From JAAYDI01 sp052034005 (GTDB taxonomy: Bacteria; Planctomycetota; Planctomycetia; Pirellulales; Pirellulaceae): a DNA stretch of 23,502 nucleotides. Location of the stretch: contig JBPOJB010000058.1 of the NCBI GenBank assembly GCA_052034005.1, positions 1-23,502 on the forward strand. The letters are read 5' to 3'. Shown in pieces: positions 7,631-14,779 of the stretch. Under the pieces are notes generated by a model. The model saw only the letters and a program-made list of their open reading frames with translations. It made no database searches and had not been told where the DNA came from. Position numbers and translations under genes: made by a program. How positions within the stretch are numbered: position 1 is the stretch's first letter; each line of letters begins with the position of its first letter.

Positions 7631-8022
7631 GCCAGTTCACCTCGGTCGCCATCGCCGTCGTCCAGTACCAGGGTCGGTTCCTGGTGGGACGCCGCTCCGA
7701 GCACCTGCCACTGGGCGGCCTGTGGGAATTCCCGGGCGGTCGGATCGCGCAGGACGAATCGCCGCACGACGCCGCGGCCCGCGAATGCCTCGAGGAGACA
7801 GGCGTGCGTGTCCAGGTCTCCCACTGCCTGCTGTTTCATAAGCAGACCTATCCGCACGCCGAGCTGACCCTGTATTTCCTGGCCTGCCAACCCATCGATC
7901 CGCAGGTCGTCCCACACAGCCCGTTCCAGTGGGTCACGCGTGAGGGGCTCGCGACGCTCCAGTTCCCTGAAGGCAACCGGCCCCTGCTCAGACGCCTGCT
8001 GGCCGGCGATTGGTCACCGTAA
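7627..8022 (+). CDS. mutT: Nudix hydrolase, MutT-like (8-oxo-dGTP diphosphatase)
   Basis: This 131-residue protein carries a perfect Nudix box, G-x5-E-x7-RECLEETGV, within GGRIAQDESPHDAAARECLE (residues ~38-57) and the bases that follow. LPLGGLWEFPGG before the box and a late QWVTREGLATLQFP element are typical of MutT proteins, which hydrolyse 8-oxo-dGTP and so prevent A:T to C:G transversions. The ATG at 7627 overlaps the TGA of fabI by four bases, so the two are translationally coupled. Other Nudix substrates remain possible, but length and motif spacing fit MutT well. Confidence 0.85.
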   Translation: MSQFTSVAIAVVQYQGRFLVGRRSEHLPLGGLWEFPGGRIAQDESPHDAAARECLEETGVRVQVSHCLLFHKQTYPHAELTLYFLACQPIDPQVVPHSPFQWVTREGLATLQFPEGNRPLLRRLLAGDWSP

Positions 8023-8204
8023 AGAGCGGCCAGGGCAGCTCTGGTTCCCGTCCGGCACTTGAAATCCGTGGGGCATCCGGGGCGGCGGCTGCTAGCACCG
8101 GCGCGAAAAAACCGCTCTAGGTCGAATCCGGCAGATGGATTAGTCTGTCGGCCCGTCGCAGGAGGCGAACTCTGACCCAGCCGCAGTCATGGAGCGATCG
8201 AGGC

Positions 8205-9311
8205 ATGGATGCTCAGCTACTACGGACCAGTCTGCTACTGGCCGTCGCATGGATTCTCGGGGCCGGTGATGCGCGGGGCGCCCATTACGGGGCGGCCCCG
8301 GCCTACCGTCCTGCTGCCGCGCCGGCCGCGACGGTTCAGTCGCAGTCATTCTCGGTGACGGCGCCGACGCCGGAGTTTGCGCGGAAGATGTGCGAGGCGG
8401 CGGAGTACTATCGGCATGCGCTGGCCGTCGACTGGTTAGGCGCTCCACTGCCGCCATGGCAGGACGTTTGCCCCATCCATGTCACGGTCGGCCCGCACTT
8501 GGGCGCGGGCGGCGCCACCTCGTTCGTGTTCGTCAACGGCCAGCCGCGCCAGTGGAAGATGGAAATCCAGGGCAGTCCCGAACGGCTGCTCGACAGCGTA
8601 CTGCCGCACGAGATCACACACATGATCTTCGCGTCGCATTTCGGCTGCCCTTTGCCGCGTTGGGCCGACGAGGGCGCCGCGACGAGTGTCGAGCACATCA
8701 GCGAACGTACGAAGCAGGACCAACTGCTGATCCAATTCCTGACGACCAATCGCGGGATCGCATTCAACCAGATGTTTGCGATGCGCGAGTATCCGCGCGA
8801 CATCTTGCCGCTCTATTCGCAGGGCTACAGTCTCGCCCGTTACCTGATCGCGCAAGGCGGCCGGCGGAAATTCGTGGAGTATGTGCGCGACGGGTTGCAG
8901 TGGAACAACTGGACCGCCGCGACCCACCGGCACTACGGGTTGCGCAGCCTGTCGGAACTGCAGATCTCCTGGCTCGATTGGGTGCGCCAGGGCAGCCCGG
9001 AGATCCGCGTCCCGGCGCCTGAGCAGGCGCCCCACGCCACGGCCGTGGCCGGCAGCCTGACGCCGCCCTCCACCGCCGTCCCCGCAACGCTCGCGATCGT
9101 AACGCCCGACGCCCAGGGCGAGAGCGGGCTTGTCCCCCTGCCCGCGGGACCGGCAGCCCGCGCGCACGGCGTGCCGCTGGCCGACACACACCCGGTCGCG
9201 CATGACCAGGTGTACGTCAGCAGCTCACAAGACAGCTGGTACACGCTCCAGCGCGATTTGGCGACCTCGCGGCCAGCCGGCGTCACGACCGACCTGCGCC
9301 CGGTCAAGTAG
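8205..9311 (+). CDS. Secreted HExxH zinc metallopeptidase-like protein
   Basis: The protein has 368 residues and an N-terminal signal peptide (LLLAVAWILGAGDARGA). The zinc site is HEITH (His135, Glu136, His139), with a likely third ligand in WADEG (Glu156), as in gluzincin peptidases. Later elements PLYSQGYSLARYLIAQGG and WLDWVRQG resemble the helical part of planctomycete and myxobacterial DUF1570- or peptidase MA-like proteins. The last ~100 residues are Pro/Ala-rich and probably disordered. It is expected to act outside the cytoplasm; the substrate is unknown. The start at 8205 has GGAG ten bases upstream. It stands 182 bp after mutT and is probably transcribed separately. Confidence 0.75.
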   Translation: MDAQLLRTSLLLAVAWILGAGDARGAHYGAAPAYRPAAAPAATVQSQSFSVTAPTPEFARKMCEAAEYYRHALAVDWLGAPLPPWQDVCPIHVTVGPHLGAGGATSFVFVNGQPRQWKMEIQGSPERLLDSVLPHEITHMIFASHFGCPLPRWADEGAATSVEHISERTKQDQLLIQFLTTNRGIAFNQMFAMREYPRDILPLYSQGYSLARYLIAQGGRRKFVEYVRDGLQWNNWTAATHRHYGLRSLSELQISWLDWVRQGSPEIRVPAPEQAPHATAVAGSLTPPSTAVPATLAIVTPDAQGESGLVPLPAGPAARAHGVPLADTHPVAHDQVYVSSSQDSWYTLQRDLATSRPAGVTTDLRPVK

Positions 9312-9417
9312 CCGGTGGTTGAGGGCGAGCCGGGCCGACGGACCGCTCGCGCGCCACCTCAGGCGATTGTCGACTATTGGCGTCATTCCGCTCTGGAGGT
9401 AGTGTAGATAGTATCTG

Positions 9418-10203
9418 GTGTCGGTAGGGTACCGCACCACGGGCTTCGGCACGCCTGGCACGTACAGCGGCGTCGACTCCTCCGTCGCCGTCACCTGGAA
9501 TGACGCCGCCGGTCAACAGATCGGTTCGTCGCCCGGGATCAGCTTCCCATATCATCCGGTCGATTGGGACCTGGGCGACCGTCTTGTCCGAGCGCCCGTC
9601 GGGGCCGCGCAGCTGGTGCTCACTGCCGGCCTCAACAACCACTCGCAGCAGCTGCTGGAGGACAAGAGACTCCTGCAACTGTATCCGGGCAGCGAAGGTG
9701 CGATTCCGGCCGAGGTGCATCCGCGTCGCGATACCTATCCGTTCAAGGGCCTGCTGATCGCCGGTGCGCTGTACGACTACTACCGCATCGTCGATGCGCA
9801 CCATCTGACCGCCTACGACATGCAGTTGCGGATGGTTCCGATCCGCAAAGGCCGCTCGCAAGTGTACGTGGGCTTCCCGGAGACGGCTCAGGAGCTGTTC
9901 GACCATAACGTGATCTACCTGTGCGGCGCCGACCTGACCGCGCTCACGCTGCGCCAGAAGAACATGCTCGCGGAGTATGTGCGACGCGGCGGCGGGCTGA
10001 TCCTCTTCGGAGGCCACAAAGCGCTGGACCGCGCCGGCCTGCAGGGTTCGCTCCTGGAGGTGATCGGCATGACCTGTTTCGGACCGCCCGGCGAGTCGCA
10101 GACGCCGTTCTGGCAGTGGCGATCGTGGGTCTTGCTCCTCCGCGACCTCGCCTGGTGGGTCGCCGGCCAGGACGAGCACTTCGAAGACGGCCCGGTGCGA
10201 TGA
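9418..10203 (+). CDS. Hypothetical protein with glutamine-amidotransferase-like fold; possibly a gene fragment
   Basis: The C-terminal half contains FPETAQELFDHNVIYLCGAD and then MLAEYVRRGGGLILFGGHK. This pattern belongs to class I glutamine amidotransferase-like domains that lack the catalytic Cys. A Trp-rich end follows (FWQWRSWVLLLRDLAWWVAG). No signal peptide or membrane anchor is visible, although related proteins are usually much longer. The start is doubtful: the only in-frame option is GTG 9418, directly after an in-frame TAG at 9409-9411. The nearby GGAGG (9395-9399) is 18 bases away and seems to serve a GTG at 9402 that stops at once. The gene may therefore be 5'-truncated or frameshifted. 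The inverted-repeat element starts ten bases after its stop. Its function is unknown. Confidence 0.6.
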   Translation: MSVGYRTTGFGTPGTYSGVDSSVAVTWNDAAGQQIGSSPGISFPYHPVDWDLGDRLVRAPVGAAQLVLTAGLNNHSQQLLEDKRLLQLYPGSEGAIPAEVHPRRDTYPFKGLLIAGALYDYYRIVDAHHLTAYDMQLRMVPIRKGRSQVYVGFPETAQELFDHNVIYLCGADLTALTLRQKNMLAEYVRRGGGLILFGGHKALDRAGLQGSLLEVIGMTCFGPPGESQTPFWQWRSWVLLLRDLAWWVAGQDEHFEDGPVR

Positions 10204-10212
10204 TGGCATGAC

Positions 10213-10450
10213 TAAATGACTGTGCGCGATTCGGCAAGACCCGCTTGCGGAATGACGAAGCACGAAATACCCAAGCACGAAGGAAGCTCGAATGAGGAAG
10301 CACGAATGACGAGCCGGACGTTCGTACGAGCGTCATCTTCGGTTGACCGCGTGAGCTCTTCGAGCTTCGGGCTTCGTCATTCCTTCGTGCTTGGGTATTT
10401 CGTGCTTCGTCATTCTCATCCATGATGGCCGAATCGCGCACGGTCATTTA
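10213..10450. repeat. MITE-like inverted-repeat element, ~238 bp, able to fold into one long hairpin
   Basis: The outer arms 10213-10235 (TAAATGAC...) and 10428-10450 (...GTCATTTA) are inverted copies with 22 of 23 bases matching. The inner arms 10250-10285 and 10380-10415 are a perfect 36-bp inverted repeat. Within the arms the 9-mer AAGCACGAA or its complement recurs at 10258, 10273, 10298, 10384 and 10399. A short unpaired bubble separates outer and inner arms, and the centre lies near 10332. No gene is inside. Such GACGAAGCACGAA-rich intergenic repeats are recalled from planctomycete and verrucomicrobial genomes. The element could be a non-autonomous mobile element, a structured RNA or a transcription barrier; no target-site duplication is obvious. 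Confidence 0.85.
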
Positions 10451-10539
10451 GGGCGAACACGGTGCGGACCAGGTGAGCGGCTCTCTTTCTGTGGGGCTGC
10501 CCACCGCGGGGGCGCGTGTGACGCGACTCCACGCGCAGC

Positions 10540-10568
10540 TTGACGGGCAGTTGGGTGTGCGTTATCGT
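10540..10568 (+). promoter_or_regulatory. Sigma-70-like promoter of the aldolase gene
   Basis: The -35 element TTGACG (10540-10545) matches five of six consensus bases. A 17-bp spacer leads to the -10 element TATCGT (10563-10568), with four of six. Transcription would begin near 10575, inside the palindromic operator, giving a leader of about 45 bases before ATG 10620. Confidence 0.5.
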
Positions 10569-10581
10569 GCAACCGGTTGCA
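10568..10581. promoter_or_regulatory. LacI-family-type operator, perfect palindrome TGCAACCGGTTGCA
   Basis: This 14-bp perfect palindrome with a central ACCGGT matches the operator style of LacI/GalR-family repressors. It overlaps the last base of the -10 element and the expected start site, the right place for repression. The cognate regulator is not encoded in this window. Confidence 0.6.
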
Positions 10582-10619
10582 ATATCACGCTTCTTCCGCG
10601 CGTCTGACCGGGAGGCGCC

Positions 10620-11441
10620 ATGATCACCACCAGTATGGGCAAGCAGTTGCGCATGCGGCGTGTCTTTCGCGATGGCAAGGTGCTGGTGCTGCCGCTGGAC
10701 CATCCGATCTACTTTGGCCCTCAGCCTGGCACGGAGGATCCCGCCCGATTGCTGGCGTTGGCGCGCGAGCATGGGGCGACTGCGGTGTTGCTGACTGCCG
10801 GCGCGCTGCGTTCGGCCGTCGACGAGATTGGTGATCTGGGGGTCATCCTGCGGATCGACGCCACGCTTTCCCAGATGGGCGGGCCGGACACCATCATGCA
10901 CCTGTTGCACAACGCCGAAGAAGCGGCCGCCCTGGGGGCCGACATGGTGGTGGTCAACTGCTATGTCGGGATTGGCAACGTGGAGATCGAGGCCTCGCTG
11001 CTCAGGAAGCTGGCCGCCGTGGGCGCGGAGTGCGAGCGCATTGGAATGCCGTTCTGCGGCGAGATCATCCCGCGCGTGTCCTACGCCGATCCGGCCCGGA
11101 CCATGCCCACCGCCGCCGACCTGGCGCTGGCGATCCGCCTGGGCCTCGAGTACGGGTGTGACATGGTCAAGACAGTCTACAACGGTGATCCGGAGGGATA
11201 TGGCCGCGCGGTGGCCTCTGGCCATCTGCCGGTCATCATGGCTGGCGGGCCGAAGAGCGATGACGACCTGGCGATTTTCTGCCAACTGCACGAGGCGATG
11301 ACGCACGGGGCCTGCGGCGCGGCCATCGGTCGGCGTGTATGGGCCAGTTCTCGCCCGGCCGCTACCCTGGAGGCCGTGCGGGCCATCGTCTTCGATGGCG
11401 CGGGCCCGGAAGAAGCCGCTCGGATCTATCGAAACGGATAG
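10620..11441 (+). CDS. Class I aldolase of the DhnA / archaeal-type FBP aldolase (DeoC/LacD) family
   Basis: This 273-residue TIM-barrel enzyme has the expected active-site landmarks. They are PLDHP near the N-terminus (Asp27), the Schiff-base Lys184 in DMVKTVYNGD, the phosphate-binding AGGPKS (208-213), and the late GAAIGRRVW. The family includes archaeal fructose-bisphosphate aldolase, 2-amino-3,7-dideoxy-threo-hept-6-ulosonate synthase and LsrF-like thiolases, so the exact substrate is open. The start follows GGGAGG at 10610-10615. The gene has its own promoter overlapped by a LacI-type operator, which points to sugar-inducible control and favours a carbohydrate catabolic role. It converges with the following minus-strand gene. 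Confidence 0.82.
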   Translation: MITTSMGKQLRMRRVFRDGKVLVLPLDHPIYFGPQPGTEDPARLLALAREHGATAVLLTAGALRSAVDEIGDLGVILRIDATLSQMGGPDTIMHLLHNAEEAAALGADMVVVNCYVGIGNVEIEASLLRKLAAVGAECERIGMPFCGEIIPRVSYADPARTMPTAADLALAIRLGLEYGCDMVKTVYNGDPEGYGRAVASGHLPVIMAGGPKSDDDLAIFCQLHEAMTHGACGAAIGRRVWASSRPAATLEAVRAIVFDGAGPEEAARIYRNG

Positions 11442-11461
11442 GATTCCCGGCCGGCTGGTGT

Positions 11462-11475
11462 CCCGCAGGCGCGGG
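11462..11475. terminator. Small hairpin between convergent genes
   Basis: CCCGC-AGGC-GCGGG forms a 5-bp GC stem in the 45-bp gap between the convergent aldolase and coiled-coil genes. There is no T-tract, so terminator function is only suggested by position. Confidence 0.25.
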
Positions 11476-11486
11476 CCGGCTGACGC

Positions 11487-12677
11487 CTACTCCCCGCGCC
11501 GCTTCGCAGCACAGCGTTCCAGGGCCTGCCGCAGCGTCATGCCGGTCGAGTTGCCTGGGCCGGCCGGCGAGGGCGCGACTCGTGGCGCGGGTTGCCGAGC
11601 AGGCGGGGCGGGCACGTGCCGGGTGGGTCGGGGGTCCGGCGGGGCGCCGCCTGTTCGGGCGATCGACCCGCGGCGCAGCGAGAACAGGCCGAGACTGACG
11701 GACAGTCCTCCGACGATCGCGGCGGCCCAGAGCAGAGTGGGGGTGGGCCCTTTGGCGGGCGGCGCGGCGGGCACGGCCGCGGTGCGCTCGGCCGAATCGG
11801 CGGCGTTCGGCGCCGGCGAAGCGGCCTGGTCGTCGTGCGCCAGGTCGAGCTGGTCTCGAGCCTGCTCCAGCGCACGCGCGTGGCGTGCCACGAGCGCGGT
11901 CTGGTTCGCGTAATCCGCGTGGGTTGCGGCCAGTTGTTGCACCAGTTCCTGCGCCTGGGCCGACTTCCTGGACAGCATGTCGCACTGCGCATCCAGGCGG
12001 ACTTGTTCGGCTTGGACGTCGCGGATCGCCGCGTCGAGCGCGTCGTGCAGTTGCCGCCGGATCTCCTGCTCCTTGGCCGTGCTTGCCTGCACGCGCGGGT
12101 GGCCGGGCAGCATGGTCCGCAGCAGGTTGGCGGTGTCCGATTCCGCGGCGGTCAGCGCTTCACGGAGCCGGCAGACGGCGTGTTGTGCGCCGAGCGCGTG
12201 GATGGCCGGTGCGGCCAATGGTGCGGGATCGGCCAGGGCGGCCTGGAGCGTCTGCAGCAGCTCACGGTTGGCCTGCCGCAAGCGTACGGCTTGTTCCAGT
12301 TCCTGTTGGACCTGGCCGGCGGCCTGTTGGAGGCCGTCCAGGTCTCCGGCCGAGTCCACGCGCGCCTTGAGTGTCGCCAGCTGCGCGGTGGCTTGGTCCA
12401 CGCGCGCCTGGGCGGTCTCGACAGCGCGTCGGAGTCGGGTGTCGGCTTCCGCTTGGGCGTCGGGTTCGGTCCGTTCCGGCGCGGGTGATGGTAGTGGTAG
12501 GGGTGGTGCGGCGGCCTGGCGGGGCCGCATCCACGCACTGGGCATGTAGGCCGCATAGGCGAGGCAGAGGGCCAGCAGGGCCAGGGCCGGGGCCGGGGCG
12601 AGCGCACGCGTCGGCCGGCGTCGAGGTGACGGGGTGCTGCACGGGGCGTCGGCGGTCTCTGGTGTGGCGGATGTCAT
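11487..12677 (-). CDS. Two-TM coiled-coil protein, Wzz/GumC-like topology
   Basis: The protein has 396 residues. A short Pro/Arg-rich cytoplasmic start precedes a first membrane segment (LAPAPALALLALCLAYAAYM, ~25-45). A long Ala/Gln/Leu-rich coiled-coil region (~75-290) follows. A second membrane segment (LLWAAAIVGGLSVSLGLFSL, ~317-336) leads to a Pro-rich cytoplasmic tail. The phrase LLRTMLPGHPRVQAS resembles the 'hP-x-V' element of GumC/Wzz polysaccharide co-polymerases. There is no tyrosine kinase domain and no polysaccharide gene nearby, so a role in chain-length control is only a suggestion from topology. The tail ends MTLRQALERCAAKRRGE. The ribosome site is weak (AAGGGA). It is divergent from the plsC-like gene. 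Confidence 0.65.
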   Translation of the reverse strand: MTSATPETADAPCSTPSPRRRPTRALAPAPALALLALCLAYAAYMPSAWMRPRQAAAPPLPLPSPAPERTEPDAQAEADTRLRRAVETAQARVDQATAQLATLKARVDSAGDLDGLQQAAGQVQQELEQAVRLRQANRELLQTLQAALADPAPLAAPAIHALGAQHAVCRLREALTAAESDTANLLRTMLPGHPRVQASTAKEQEIRRQLHDALDAAIRDVQAEQVRLDAQCDMLSRKSAQAQELVQQLAATHADYANQTALVARHARALEQARDQLDLAHDDQAASPAPNAADSAERTAAVPAAPPAKGPTPTLLWAAAIVGGLSVSLGLFSLRRGSIARTGGAPPDPRPTRHVPAPPARQPAPRVAPSPAGPGNSTGMTLRQALERCAAKRRGE

Positions 12678-13087
12678 CTCGGTTCCCTTCGCTGGAAGAG
12701 GCGGGCGGCGCGGCAGCTTCGCCGGCCCGTCCGGTTGGCTCCCGGGGCCTCTTCTTCAGTCCGGCCGTTGCGGGCCCCTGCGCGCTGCTGGCGAGAGTCA
12801 TGCCGGGTCCGCCCGCAGGGGCTCGGGAGGCTCATCCCGGGTCGCGCGCCTCTAGGGAAATCTAGTCCACGAATCGCCGTCCGGCCGATGGCGGCGGGCG
12901 GGCGACACGGCGCCCGGCTGGCGTGCGCGGTATAGTCGTTGTAATCGGCTGGCGGACTTGTGTGGCGCAGGGAATCGGGCAGTATAGGGGTCGCGGCGCT
13001 GTGCCTTTCGGCGGCGCGTCGGCCGCGATAGGATGTCGGTGAGACGCCTCTGGACACGTGTTCGCTCGTACCTGTTTGCGGTAAGCT
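12678..13087. other. 410-bp divergent intergenic region
   Basis: This stretch separates the minus-strand coiled-coil gene from the plus-strand acyltransferase gene and must hold both promoters. Possible -10 hexamers on the plus strand are TATAGT (~12932) and TATAGG (12983-12988, with TTGTGT 19 bases upstream), both with poor -35 partners. No small gene, RNA or strong palindrome was found. Confidence 0.4.
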
Positions 13088-13693
13088 ATGGCTCTGACCA
13101 CCAACGTGCTGGCCTTGATCGCGAAGCTGTTGAGCGGGTCGAGCGTGCGCTGGGTCGACTGCCAGCCGGACACGTGCCAGCGGGTGTACTTTGCGAACCA
13201 CACCAGCCACCTCGACGCCCTGGTGCTGTGGTCGAGCCTCCCGAAGCAGGTGCGGGCGATGACGCGCCCGGTGGCGGCGAAGGACTACTGGGAGAAGGGG
13301 TGGGTGCGCCGGCATATCGCGAAGAACTTCAACGCCCTGCTGATCGACCGGCAGAAAATCAAGGTCCACCAGAGCCCGGTCGATCTGATGATCCACGAGA
13401 TCCGGGACAAGTACTCGTTGATCGTGTTCCCGGAGGGCGCGCGGAGCATGGGTGAGGAAATGGCCGAGTTCAAGAGCGGCTTGTACTATCTGGGCAAGAA
13501 GCGGCCCGACCTGGAACTGGTCCCGGTGTATATCGACAACATGAACCGGATCCTGCCGCGGGGCGAGTTTCTGCCGGTGCCGTTGCTGAGCTGTATCACG
13601 ATCGGACCGCCCATGTGGCTGGAGGCGGGCGAGCCGAAAGCGGCGTTCCTCCAGCGGGCTCGCGAGGCGGTGCGGCGTTTGAAGGATATGTGA
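13088..13693 (+). CDS. 1-acyl-sn-glycerol-3-phosphate acyltransferase-like protein (PlsC family)
   Basis: This 201-residue protein carries the acyltransferase motif I NHTSHLD (His38-x4-Asp43) and motif III FPEGARS (114-120). A further element, YIDNMNRILPRGEFLPVP, fits motif IV. The family transfers an acyl chain to lysophosphatidic acid to make phosphatidic acid at the membrane. The protein is somewhat short and has only a weak N-terminal hydrophobic helix (VLALIAKLLSG). It is followed three bases later by a CDP-DAG synthase gene, the next enzyme in the pathway, so the two form a biosynthetic pair. It may be an accessory paralogue rather than the housekeeping plsC, so no symbol is given. Confidence 0.85.
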   Translation: MALTTNVLALIAKLLSGSSVRWVDCQPDTCQRVYFANHTSHLDALVLWSSLPKQVRAMTRPVAAKDYWEKGWVRRHIAKNFNALLIDRQKIKVHQSPVDLMIHEIRDKYSLIVFPEGARSMGEEMAEFKSGLYYLGKKRPDLELVPVYIDNMNRILPRGEFLPVPLLSCITIGPPMWLEAGEPKAAFLQRAREAVRRLKDM

Positions 13694-13696
13694 CAC

Positions 13697-14746
13697 ATGG
13701 TTGACATCGCCCTGACCCATGCGCTGCTTGCGCCGCTGTGCCTGACGGCCGCCCGTCCGGACGAGGCGTGGCTCAACACGCGCACCTACTGGCTGCTGGG
13801 CGTCGTGCTGACCATCCTCCTGGTGTCGTCGATCGTCGGGCGATTCCTGCGGCGGCAGCCGGAAGGGACGGTCCATCCCGCGTTGGCCCGCGCGTTCAAC
13901 GAGCGCGTCCGGGCGTGGTGGATGATGACCGTCATCCTGGTGGCCAGCTACCTGGCGGGGAAATACGCCACCATGTTCCTGTTCTTCGGCGTGTCGTTCT
14001 GGGCGCTCCGCGAGTTCATCACGATGACGCCCACGCGGCGCAGCGACCACCGCACGCTGTTCTGGGTGTTCTTCGTCATCACCCCGGCCCAGTATGTGGT
14101 CGTGGCCCTGGGCTACGGCTGGTACCAGGTCTACAGCACGATGATCCCCGTGTTCGGCTGGCTGTTCCTCCCGGCGTGCATCGCGTTCTCGGACGACTCC
14201 AAACGATTCCTCGAGCGGTCCGCCAAGATCCTGGCCGGCTTGATCATCTGCGTGTATGCGTTGAGCTACGCCCCCGCGCTGCTCGATCTCCCTCTCCAGA
14301 CGCGCAACAGCCAAGGGGAGCTGGTCCCCTGGCAGGGCAGCAACCCGGGCCTGCTGTTCTACTTCGTCCTGTTGGTCCAGCTCTCGGACGTGCTGCAATA
14401 TGCCTGGGGCAAATTGATCGGCCGCCACGTCATCGCGCCGAATATCAACGCCAGCCGGACCTGGGAAGGGTTCTGCGGCGGCGTGGCCAGCACGACCGTG
14501 TTCGGCGTCTTGCTGGCCTGGGTCACGCCCTTCGGCGTGTGGGGGTCGGCCTGCATGGCCATGGTCATCGCGGTCATGAGCTTCGCCGGCGGGTTGACGA
14601 TGTCCGCCATCAAACGCGACCGGGGCGTGAAGGACTACGGGACGCTCGTGCAGGGCCACCCCGGCGTGCTCGACCGGATCGACTCGATCTGCTTCGCGGC
14701 GCCCGTGTTCTTCCACCTGGCCATGTTGATGTCGCGGTTCGCGTGA
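13697..14746 (+). CDS. cdsA: Phosphatidate cytidylyltransferase (CDP-diglyceride synthase) family
   Basis: This 349-residue membrane protein has about eight hydrophobic segments. The C-terminal CDP-DAG synthase signature is SAIKRDRGVKDYGTLVQGHP followed by GVLDRIDS (~303-330). The usual HGG of the signature is HPG here. Another family element is NINASRTWEGFCGG. The enzyme makes CDP-diacylglycerol from CTP and phosphatidic acid. It starts three bases after the acyltransferase stop, with GAAGGA inside that gene as ribosome site, so the genes are coupled. Its length and arrangement resemble the YnbB-type CdsA paralogues found beside acyltransferases. Whether it is the sole CdsA of the cell cannot be told from this window. 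Confidence 0.87.
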   Translation: MVDIALTHALLAPLCLTAARPDEAWLNTRTYWLLGVVLTILLVSSIVGRFLRRQPEGTVHPALARAFNERVRAWWMMTVILVASYLAGKYATMFLFFGVSFWALREFITMTPTRRSDHRTLFWVFFVITPAQYVVVALGYGWYQVYSTMIPVFGWLFLPACIAFSDDSKRFLERSAKILAGLIICVYALSYAPALLDLPLQTRNSQGELVPWQGSNPGLLFYFVLLVQLSDVLQYAWGKLIGRHVIAPNINASRTWEGFCGGVASTTVFGVLLAWVTPFGVWGSACMAMVIAVMSFAGGLTMSAIKRDRGVKDYGTLVQGHPGVLDRIDSICFAAPVFFHLAMLMSRFA

Positions 14747-14779
14747 GGGAGCAAGACCAGCGGCGGAAAGGAACGGCAC

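Noticed and set aside
10216..10425. Open frame inside the inverted-repeat element (…SSFGLRHSFVLGYFVLRHS)
   Set aside because: The peptide is only a translation of the repeat units; there is no ribosome site or domain.
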